The notes under the pieces: model-generated
Databases searched by the model: none
Seen by the model: the letters and a program-made list of their open reading frames with translations, nothing else
What the model was told of the DNA's origin: nothing
Source: Cafeteria roenbergensis
Lineage: Eukaryota; Sar; Bigyra; Bicosoecida; Cafeteriaceae
Assembly (NCBI GenBank): GCA_008330645.1
Contig: VLTN01000090.1
Location: 1 to 64,000, forward strand
Direction of reading: 5' to 3'
DNA length: 64,000 bases
In this document: piece by piece, positions 1-8,134 of the stretch
Layout of the letters: each line of letters begins with the position of its first letter
Numbering within the stretch: the stretch's first letter is position 1
Made by a program: the position numbers and the translations under genes

Positions 1-99
1 CGGGGTCTGTGGAGGGTGCCGGGGTCTGTGGAGGGGCGGGGTCTTGGAGGGTGCGGGGGTCTGTGGAGGGTGCGGGGTCTGTGGAGGGTGATGGGAGAG
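1..99. repeat. GC-rich short tandem repeat
   Basis: About five imperfect copies of an 18-20 bp unit, core ggggtctgtggaggg. It sits at the left edge of the window just before the AT-richer foreign block and may belong to host sequence on the far side of the insertion. No coding content is visible. Confidence 0.85.
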
Positions 100-130
100 A
101 CTCGTCTCGTAAATATCCTGGGCCGCCATC

Positions 131-1050
131 ATGAGTCCATCGAAGCACTCCTCGGTGTCAAAAAACGCAAAAGGCGTGGACACTCACGGCTCACGTCAAG
201 AAAAGGAAAAATACAAGCACTCATACCATATCCATTACCCAGGAAATCGTTTTCAGGAACATCAAACATCCTCCACAGTTTCATGTACAAGTTGCTGGAA
301 CGCATGTACAGCAACCCGGAAAACAAAGACTTCCTCTTCTCTGAAAGAGAACCGGTATCGATTGCTGTGTCTACAACAAATGGCGCGCATTCCCGCCTCC
401 CTGGGCCAATTCTGGCCTCGGGAAAAACTGTCCCATGACCTCGACAACCGACGAACACTTTAAACATTCATTAACTATCTCATTAACAAGTCAGAAACAC
501 CGTTGCCTTTGACGAAGTCCCAGGTTGTAAGTTGTCGAAGCAAACACTACGCGCTGTGGGGTCATGCCCCCACACGACGGAACAAACGCTTTTTGGGAAA
601 GTGGGATCCACGCATGCTCGGGGTTTCACGAAGCCCATTAAAAAATCACCGACCGCGTAGCAACTCCGACACTTCCCGAGCGCGGAATCGGTCTCCACAG
701 GTGTCTCCACGAAGCGTTTCCAGAAAGAGAAGAGGTGATTCTCTTTCCGCATTGCACCCGAAAGTACCTATTTCATGTGGATGCAATGTGCGTATATCAT
801 GAAGAACAGCGGTGCACCCTTTGAACTGTTTCATCTCTGGTCTGCACAATCAACAACAAATTACAAGGGTCTCGAAGACTGTCAAAAATGCTGGAAAAAT
901 GTCAGCAAGGGGAAGCCCACGATTGCAAGTCTCTATTACATCGCAAACAAAACCAATCCACGGGTATGCGGTGAGATGACGAAGATCAGAGAATACGAGT
1001 CGTTTTCCGGTCGTCGACTTCGAATGCCCAACGACACGATACACTGAACG
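131..1050 (+). pseudogene. Fossil primase part of viral primase-helicase
   Basis: Plus-strand translation shows pieces typical of archaeo-eukaryotic primases of large DNA viruses, including a SYHIHYPG-like strand near 215-240. Near 775-950 comes a primase carboxy-terminal (PriCT) type stretch with LFHLWSAQST, then NYKGLEDCQKCW and ASLYYIA. In this domain family the order 'W...WS...Y...W...G(S/T)L...A' is diagnostic. The piece runs straight into the helicase remnants, as in viral origin-binding proteins where a primase is fused to a helicase. It is treated as a broken fossil. Both the primase call and the fusion are inferred from motif order; no profile search was possible. Confidence 0.5.
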
Positions 1051-1129
1051 GTACCTCGGTAAGATCGAATCCGATTCCCGCAAGGTATTCATTAGCGCAA
1101 ATCTCGGGTGTGTAAGAGTCATCAAATTA

Positions 1130-2920
1130 AGGAATTCATCAAGGAAAACCCAGACCTGACTTACGCAGTTATTTCACCGCGTATTACGTACAGTGAGGCC
1201 GTGTATGGAGACCTTTGCAGATTGCGGATTCGAGACATACCGTGACAAGTACGTAGAACTCTCAACGCGCAAGCGCGTCATCTGCTCCATTGAAGTCACT
1301 TCACCGTCTCGAGGACTCAAAGTACGATGTACTCATTCTTGACGAGATTTGAGACCATCCTTGCTTCCATCACGTCAGAGACCAACTATCGAATACGATG
1401 CTAACATGAAGGTCTGGGAGAACCTCGTCAAAAAAAGCAAAGAAGTTCTTTATCGCAGACGCATACCTTACACATCGCACAACAGATTTCTTCTCGAGAA
1501 TCCCAGGTGAGAGCCATGCCATGGTACACGACTGGACGTACAGACCAAAAACCATGTTGCGCTATGAAGACCCCCGAGACTTCCTGGAAAAGTTCAAGGA
1601 ACTCGCCCTCGCAGGTAAAGCGTATCTACATGGTCTGCCTGTCAAAGAAGCAGATGCTCAGCACATTCGCCCCATTCCTCAAAGGAAAACGGAATTTCCC
1701 ATCTCATCTATCATCAACAGTCGGTGACAAGCGTAAGCGTGAAACTCCAAAACGTTGACGAGTCTGGACTTCTGTTCAGGTCGTACTTACGACACCGACC
1801 ATTACCATCGGTATCAACCAGAGCAAGACGGTTCACTTTGACCATCGGTTCATTTACACAGGTTCGCACTCCTGTACGCCCCGTGATACATTTCAAGCAA
1901 TGTGGCGTGTTCGAGAGACGACGACGAGCGTCGACCATTGGTACTCTGACAAGCGCACGAACACTGTCGGAAACAAGGGTGAACCCCTCACGCACGCTGC
2001 GCTAACCTGAGTTCCTCATTTAAAAAGCGCTGGGACAACCTCCCGAATCGCATCGTCTCCGAGCCTCACATCCGTCATCTCGCCATCTGGAATCGCCTCG
2101 AAGAGAACATTTCAAACGTCGCGTTCCAAAAGTGGTTCCAGCTATCATCGAGGAAAGGCTGAATTATTCGATTCAGGTTGTCAAGAACAGCAACGAGGAT
2201 GCCATTAACTCTATCAAGGTTGAGCATGTCGAGTACGACGACATCCCTGTTCTCACTGATGACGAAGCAATGAGAATCAAATTGGCGCAACAAATCGGTG
2301 CAGAGGAAGAAACGCCTCAGATGGATATCATCGCTCTGCGCAAGTACAGGTTCATCGAGGCGCTTTTGGGAAACGACGGTCTGCCTACCACGACCGACTT
2401 CAAACCAAGTGCTGACCTATGGAAGCATTGTAATCAAGGATACAACCTTCTACCAATCAAATTCGCCAAGTGGGCTATCGAGGGGCTCCCTGAAGCACTT
2501 TTGAACCCGAAGCGTGATATCTTCTATCGTGATACAGTTAACCAGTTCGAGGTAATGCAAGCCCTCAAGAAGTTCCTACCCGATACACGCGGTGAGATGA
2601 TGACAGAAGACCAACTTACTGGCCTTACCGACTATCTTACAAAAAACGCAGAGTCTCTACGCGCTCTTGCACGCATCGGTACTCGAAAGGCAGATTTGAA
2701 AACTCCCATCAAAACACTGAACGCTATTCTGGAGCGATTCAGTCTTCTAACCGTAGAATCAAGCCAGCAAAGGGTCAACGGGAAGCGTGAACGAGTGTAT
2801 ACTGTAGTTTCAGAGTTTGAGGATACTATGGCTTTCATCGAAAAAACCACGGTGCCACCAGTTGACCTGGAAAGTGCATTGTTCGGGAACCCTGCAGAGG
2901 TTCCATGGAAGTATGAGTAA
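1130..2920 (+). pseudogene. Fossil origin-binding helicase part
   Basis: Plus-strand translation contains a superfamily-2 helicase Walker B-like stretch, YDVLILDEI, near 1325-1345. Further on are helicase carboxy-terminal-like pieces, including TPTITIGINQS near 1795-1830 and a QAMWRVRE segment near 1895. This resembles the Herpes_ori_bp family, the replication origin-binding helicases of herpesviruses and many nucleocytoviruses. The carboxy-terminal part, 2132-2920, reads as about 262 residues rich in charged helices with no recognised domain. The fossil stops only five bases before the convergent minus-strand gene, a viral style of packing. The gene is broken overall; family membership is inferred from motifs seen by eye. 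Confidence 0.5.
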
Positions 2921-2925
2921 ACGAC

Positions 2926-3726
2926 TCAAATTTTGCCATTAATCCACTCAACAATCATATCCCTCTTCAGCATAGTCGCCATTTTGCAAAGGTCAGCCAT
3001 AAACGCTTCTGAAAACCCCACCTGTGTATAAAGCCACTTCAGCACTTCCAACTGATTTCGGTATGTACACGCTCTCATTGTCATCTCGCTAATTACTGGG
3101 GTTTCGTCAAACATCTCGTACATTTCCTTCGCTAACTCAAGGTGTCCATTACCGCACAACTCATAAAAGATCATTTGTCGGTCTCTCGAAGTCGTCTTTA
3201 AGTTCCTCACAATCCAACGCAAGAGACCCACACCTTCTTCAGTGCAGTTTGTTAGCATCGCTTCTGTCAACATCCATCGCTGAGACTTGCGAATTTTTAA
3301 TGGCGCAAGTGCTTTCACTGCCTTAACATCATGCCTCTCAATTGCTCGGTAGAGGGCAAAAAGCGTTAGGTCTTGCTCATCAATCTCTCGAAAAAGCGCC
3401 TTGAATTTCTCATCAAATGTGTCCCCTGACACGCGGTCAACGTACTTTCCGTCCTTCATTCTCTCGTGTTGAGCGTAAAAGTCCAGCGCCTCTTCATACA
3501 CCTTTGTAATTGACTTCCCACCCGTTTTCTTATCGCGAAACCAGCAATGTTTCGGGTACTTGTACGACCCTTTACCGTACAACTTTGTTAGGTATGATAC
3601 TGGGTCATTTCTACAATGTCCGGGGAAAACGTCTTCTCTAACAACCGCGCCCCTAACCGCATGTACAAGATGATAAAGGAAGATTTTAGTATACAACAAA
3701 CCCCCCAAAACTCCCCTTTCCCCCAC
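2926..3726 (-). CDS. Virus-type ankyrin-like protein
   Basis: An open 266-residue gene, balanced in composition and AT-richer than host genes. The carboxy-terminal half has degenerate ankyrin-like helix pairs, for example ELCGNGHLELAKEMYEMF and YRNQLEVLKWLYTQVG, of the loose 'NG+LELLKWL' kind abundant in mimivirus relatives. The amino-terminal 130 residues have no recognised domain; they include a basic GKGSYKYPKHCWFRDKKTGG stretch and a KVYEEALDFYAQHERMKD helix. Unlike host genes here it shows no introns. It looks whole as an open frame, but there is no evidence of expression. It is convergent with the helicase fossil. The role is unknown; giant-virus ankyrin proteins are usually thought to bind host proteins. 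Confidence 0.6.
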   Translation of the reverse strand: MGERGVLGGLLYTKIFLYHLVHAVRGAVVREDVFPGHCRNDPVSYLTKLYGKGSYKYPKHCWFRDKKTGGKSITKVYEEALDFYAQHERMKDGKYVDRVSGDTFDEKFKALFREIDEQDLTLFALYRAIERHDVKAVKALAPLKIRKSQRWMLTEAMLTNCTEEGVGLLRWIVRNLKTTSRDRQMIFYELCGNGHLELAKEMYEMFDETPVISEMTMRACTYRNQLEVLKWLYTQVGFSEAFMADLCKMATMLKRDMIVEWINGKI

Positions 3727-3804
3727 CCTTGGTAATTCCCCAGCCCGCAGTACCCGCTAAAGTTTCGACGACTTTCCCCAAAAACTGCAGTTGTGTTTTG
3801 TACG

Positions 3805-3970
3805 CTGTCTTGGTTTATACATTTTACTATAAAGAAAAAGTATTAACCGAGACACCTCCACTAACGCTATACACACAGAATACCCCATAGTCTGAAACGT
3901 GGACAAGATGGTAAGAGCCCTGTCTCGGTTTATACATTTTACTATAGAGAAAAAGGATTAACCGAGACAG
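3805..3970. repeat. Pair of 50-bp stem-loop repeats
   Basis: Two near-identical 50-51 bp elements lie 115 bp apart, at 3805-3854 and 3920-3970. Each begins with ctgtctcggtt (one base different in the first copy) and ends with its inverse aaccgagacag, so each can fold into a 10-11 bp stem around an AT-rich loop containing tatacattttactata. They could be termination or replication signals of the viral element, or tiny terminal-inverted-repeat elements. The role is not known. Confidence 0.85.
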
Positions 3971-4028
3971 CACCCACTAATCCTCAAAATGCTCCCACAG
4001 AGCAATAATACCCGAAATTGCACTGAAC

Positions 4029-4048
4029 CCATGGGGGGTACCCCATGG
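4029..4048. other. 20-bp perfect hairpin
   Basis: The sequence ccatggggggtaccccatgg has an 8-bp perfect stem around a 4-base loop. It lies between the stem-loop pair and the direct repeats in the non-coding tail of the foreign block. Confidence 0.7.
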
Positions 4049-4093
4049 CTTTCAACCAATTATTGCAAAAATCGCTGTACAGCATGAAAATAA

Positions 4094-4312
4094 TTACCCG
4101 TTGACTTTTTTGGCAACATTGGATAATTTTTAGCAGGCAATGCTTGCTGAGAATTTCCCAGGTACTTATAGGCGCCGATATGTACTATACATACATTTTG
4201 TTTTACCCGTTAACTTTTTTGGTGATATTGCAAAGTTTTTATCCCGTAATGCTTGCTGGGAATTTTCAGGTACTTATAGGTACTTATCGGCGTCGATAAG
4301 TACTATACACAT
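4094..4312. repeat. Two diverged 109-bp direct repeats
   Basis: Copies start at 4094 and 4203 with ttacccgtt(g/a)acttttttgg. They share aatgcttgctg(a/g)gaattt, an aggtacttat block and a gtactata end. Copy two contains a near-perfect 24-bp palindrome at 4280-4303 (gtacttatcg...cgataagtac, one mismatch). The gtactatacaca(t)at(t)ttggc end word recurs in the centre of the large palindrome, so the repeats and palindrome belong to one family of terminal sequences. Confidence 0.75.
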
Positions 4313-4362
4313 ATTTTGGCAAATATATTTCACTGTTTTCAATATATTCAGAGAAAAATCAC

Positions 4363-4492
4363 TGTTATAGTTTAATATATTTCTGGATATGATGATATTT
4401 CAGCGCGGCCAAAAATGTGTGTATAGTACTATACACACATTTTTGGCCGCGCTGAAATATCATCATATCCAGAAATATATTAAACTATAACA
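4363..4492. repeat. Perfect 130-bp palindrome without a loop
   Basis: The 65 bases 4363-4427 and the reverse complement of 4428-4492 are identical at every position, with the centre between 4427 and 4428 inside gtatagt|actatac. The outer right end coincides with the exact point where host ankyrin-intron homology starts (4493). The outer left end runs on into the AT-rich viral block. The right arm is therefore an inverted copy of the last 65 bases of the foreign block. A cruciform or hairpin-end origin, or an artefact of sequencing or amplification, are all possible. Confidence 0.95.
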
Positions 4493-7400
4493 AGACGCGC
4501 CGCAGCGTGCACTGCAAAACCAGCACCACGCGCCACGCCACGCCACGCCTGGCCGTCACGGCCTTGGCAACGTCGTCACGGGCGAGATGGCCTTGCGTCC
4601 ACCGGACCAGCCTGCGGCCTCACTCGGTTCTTGGCATCTACGTCGGCGCCGCGGTCCAGCAGCAACCTCGCCATGTCGGCGTTGCCCCGCTCGGCTGCCT
4701 GCATCAGCGCCGTTTCGCCACCCTGCGATGCCACGACCCCCAACGACGCTCGCAGATACGCCCAGTGGCACCCACCCGTTCAGCTGCCGCCGATGCTCGT
4801 GAATGCGGTGCCTTGAGGGGCGAATGTGCATCGCCACGGCCAGCGAGCCCGCGACGGCCTCAGTGTTGTCATCGCCGTGCACTGAGATCCTGGAGGTTGT
4901 CTCACAACGCCTGTTGCCTCCACGTCGGCGCCACGGTCCAGCAGCAACCTCGCCACGCCCACGTTGCCGTGTCTCGACGCCAGTATCAGCGCAGAATCGC
5001 CACCCTGCGATGCCACGACTCCCAACGACGCTCGCAGCTTACCCCGATCACGCCATGCGGCCTGCAGACACGCCGCAGCAAGCAAGCCACGGCCGCCACG
5101 CCACGCCACGCCTGGCCGTCACGGCCTTGGCAGCGGCGTCGCGGGCGAGATGGCCTTGCGTCGACTGGACCCGCCTGCGGCCTCACTCGGTTCTTGGCCT
5201 CCACGTCGGCGCCGCAGTCCAGCAGCAACCTCACAATGGCGGTGTTGCCCCGCTCGGCTGCCTGCATCAGCGCCGCTTCGCCACCCTGCGATGCCACGAC
5301 CCCCAACGACGCTCGCAGATACGCCCAGTGGCACCCACCCGTTCAGCTGCCGCCGATGCTCGTGAATGCGGTGCCTTGAGGGGCGAATGTGCATCGCCAC
5401 GGCCAGCGAGCCCGCGACGGCCTCAGTATCGTCATCACCGTGCACTGAGATCCTGGAGGTTGCCGTTGAATGCGGAACGTCTCACAACGCCTGTTGCCTC
5501 CACGCTGGCGCCACGGTCCAGCAGCAACTGCACAACTTCGACATGGTCGTCTGCAGTGGCCTGCATCAGCGCCACTACTCCGTACTGCGAGGCCACAACT
5601 TCAGACAATGCTCGCGCCAACGCCCACTCGAGTCCCGCGACTTGCAGACGCGCCGCAGCGTGCACTGCAAAACCAGCACCACGCGCCACGCCACGCCACG
5701 CCTGGCCGTCACGGCCTTGGCAACGTCGTCACGGGCGAGATGGCCTTGCGTCCACCGGACCAGCCTGCGGCCTCACTCGGTTCATGGCCTCCACGTCGGC
5801 GCCGCGGTCCAGCAGCAACCTCACAATGTCGGCGTTGCCCCACTCGGCTGCCTGCATCAGCGCCGTTTCGCCACCCTGCGATGCCACGACCCCCAACGAC
5901 GCTCGCAGATACGCCCAGTGGCACCCACCCGTTCAGCTGCCGCCGATGCTCGTGAATGCGGTGCCTTGAGGGGCGAATGTGCATCGCCACGGCCAGCGAG
6001 CCCGCGACGGCCTCAGTGTTGTCATCGCCGTGCACTGAGATCCTGGAGGTTGTCTCACAACGCCTGTTGCCTCCACGTCGGCGCCGCGGTCCAACAGCAA
6101 CCTCGCCATGACCACGTTGCCGTGTCTCAACGCCTGTATCAGCGCAGAATCGCCACCCTGCGATGCCACGACCCCCAACGACGCTCGCAGCTTACCCCGA
6201 TCACGCCATGCGGCCTGCAGACACGCCGCAGCAAGCAAGCCACGGCCGCCACGCCACGCCACGCCGGACCGTCCCGGCTTTGGCACCGTCATCACGGGCG
6301 AGATGGCCTTGCGTCGACTGGACCCGCCTGCGACCTCACTCGGCTCTTGGCCTCCACGTCGGCGCCGCGGTCCAGCAGCAACCTCGCCATGACCACGTTG
6401 CCGTGTCCCGACGCCTGTATCAGCGCAGAATCGCCACCCTGCGATGCCACGACTCCCAACGACGCTCGCAGCTTACCCCGATCACGCCATGCGGCCTGCA
6501 GACACGCCGCAGCAAGCAAGCCACGGCCGCCACGCCACGCCTGACCGTTCCGGCTTTGGCACCGTCATCACGGGCGAGATGGCCTTGCGTCGACTGGACC
6601 CGCCTGCGACCTCACTCGGCTCTTGGCCTCCACGTCAGCGCCATGGTCCAGCAGCAACCTCGCCATGACCACGTTGCCGTGTCTCGACGCCAGTATCAGC
6701 GCAGAATCGCCACCCTGCGATGCCACGACTCCCAACGACGCTCGCAGCTTACCCCGATCACGCCATGCGGCTTGCAGACACGCCGCAGCAAGCAAGCCAC
6801 GGTCGCCAGCAAGCCACGCGTCGCCGAGACGTCCACGCCACGCCTGACCGTGCACAACATCCGGCCTTGGCAGCGGCGTCGCGGGCGAGATGGCCTTGCG
6901 TCGACTGGACCCGCCTGCGACCTCACTCGGCTCTTGGCCTCCACGTCAGCGCCATGGTCCAGCAGCAGCTGCACAACATCGACATGGCCTTCTCCAGCTG
7001 CCAGTATCAGCGCAGAATCGCCACCCTGCGATGCCACGACTCCCAACGACGCTCGCAGCTTACCCCGATCACGCCCTGCGACTTGCAGACACGCCGCAGC
7101 GAGCCAGCCACGCCACGCCACGCCTGACCGCCCCGGCCTTGGCAGCGGCGTCGCGGGCGAGATGGCCTTGCGTCGACTGGACCCGCCTGCGACCTCACTC
7201 GGCTCTTGGCCTCCACGTCAGCGCCATGGTCCAGCAGCAGCTGCACAACTTCGACATGGCCTTCTTCAGCTGCCTGCATGAGCGCAGAAACGCCACCCTG
7301 CGATGCCATAGCCCCCAGCAACGCTCGCAGCTGCCCCCGATCACGCCCTGCGACTTGCAGACACGCCGCAGCAAGCAAGCCACAGCCGCCACGCCACGCC

Positions 7401-7660
7401 TGGCCGTCCTGGCCTTGGCACCGTCGTCACGGGCGAGATGGCCTTGCGTCTACCGGACCAGCCTGCGGCCTCACTCGGTTCTTGGCCTCCACGTCGGCGC
7501 CGCGGTCCAGCAGCAACCTCACAATGGCGGTGTTGCCCCACTCGGCTGCCTGCATCAGCGCCGTTTCGCCACCCTGCGATGCCACGACCCCCAACGACGC
7601 TCGCAGATACGCCCAGTGGCAACAATGGAGATGCTGCCAATGCTGCCTCGCGATCCCTCA
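4493..7660. repeat. Tandemly amplified exon-intron units
   Basis: The ankyrin exons recur every 272-311 bp with strongly similar introns. A larger unit of 1153 bp holding four exons is visible: 4493 onward matches 5646 onward, and exon 4624-4722 matches 5777-5875. Introns come in at least two types, one carrying gttcagctgccgccgatgct and one carrying cttaccccgatcacgcc. The introns also carry short ccacg pentamer runs, for example near 4527-4549 and 5098-5111. Introns as alike as exons point to recent unequal crossing-over or gene conversion. Confidence 0.85.
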
Positions 7661-7924
7661 GGAGGCGCATGTGCCACGCCACTGCCAGCCTGTCCGCCGC
7701 GGCCCGCAAAGTCCCAGGACGCACGCGATATCCCTGTCTGCTCCTTGGGCATAACAGCGAGCCGGGAGCGGCCCGGCAGGTCCTTTCCTCACGGCTTCAA
7801 CTTGCGTCCAGTTCACGAGCGCCCCCTCGTCCAGCAGCCTTCCGGCTTCACCCTTGTCGCCGCAGCGGGCAGCACGTAACAACGCACACCCCAACGCGTC
7901 AGCGCTCGAACCTTGGGCAGCCAT
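4493..7924 (-). CDS. Ankyrin-repeat protein, 3' end cut off by insertion
   Basis: The start exon is 7793-7924 (44 codons, start at 7924, MAAQGSSADALG...). It is followed by eleven exons of exactly 99 nt, all phase 0: 7475-7573, 7199-7297, 6927-7025, 6616-6714, 6340-6438, 6059-6157, 5777-5875, 5486-5584, 5187-5285, 4906-5004 and 4624-4722. Each codes one 33-residue ankyrin repeat of the form GG(E/D)xALxxAxxxGNxxMARLLLD with ending RGADVEAxx(R/V). Every exon is preceded by a CAG acceptor and followed by GTGAGG or GTGAGA. Joined, they give 407 open residues. The last exon has a donor at 4623, but the following intron is interrupted at 4493 by the foreign palindrome, so the 3' exons are missing from this side. 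The start exon is itself a divergent ankyrin helix pair (LLRAARCGDKGEAGRLLDEG). Partners are unknown; ankyrin arrays bind proteins. The gene is divergent from the gene starting at 8135. Confidence 0.8.
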
Positions 7925-8134
7925 ATCCGCCGGCTCGCAGAGTGCCCCACGATTGCTGCCGTGGCCAGCTCCAGCGGCTCTGCCAGCGGCTGTTGGCAAG
8001 CGCGTGCTCTCAGCTGCACCCGGCTGTGGCACTAAGGCCGTTCACCCGGTATTTCCGGAGAGCAAGCGGTCCGCAAGGGTTCGCGGTGTGGCCGCTAGCA
8101 GGTTGGCGACCCGGGGGGCGAAGGCCAGCTGCTG
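7925..8134. promoter_or_regulatory. Shared divergent upstream region
   Basis: These 210 bp separate the start codon of the minus-strand ankyrin gene (7924) from the first ATG of the plus-strand orphan gene (8135). Both genes must be driven from here unless their first exons are further out. No TATA box or recognisable motif is seen. Confidence 0.4.

Larger units (their letters stand above)
100..4492. mobile_element. Fossil fragment of a nucleocytovirus-like element
   Basis: This block is much more AT-rich than the flanking host DNA and carries virus-type genes: remnants of a primase/origin-binding helicase on the plus strand and an open ankyrin-like gene on the minus strand. The facing genes are separated by only a few bases, as in compact viral genomes. 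A repeat-rich non-coding tail (3730-4362) and a perfect palindrome (4363-4492) follow. The right boundary is exact, because from 4493 the sequence matches an ankyrin-gene intron that recurs 1153 bp further on. The primase-helicase gene is broken, with several breaks, so the insert is not recent enough to be intact. The family assignment rests on the pairing of primase and origin-binding helicase, known from giant viruses such as mimivirus and from algal endogenous giant-virus segments. A smaller virus-like element is the alternative. Confidence 0.65.

Noticed and set aside
3805-3970. Hairpin pair considered as a bacterial-style terminator or riboswitch
   Set aside because: The setting is a eukaryotic or viral non-coding tail; the loop is long and AT-rich with no downstream T-run typical of such terminators.
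4493-7660. Regular 270-310 bp periodicity that might suggest a satellite or CRISPR-like array
   Set aside because: The repeats are exon-intron units with conserved splice sites and ankyrin-coding exons, and spacing and unit length do not fit CRISPR.
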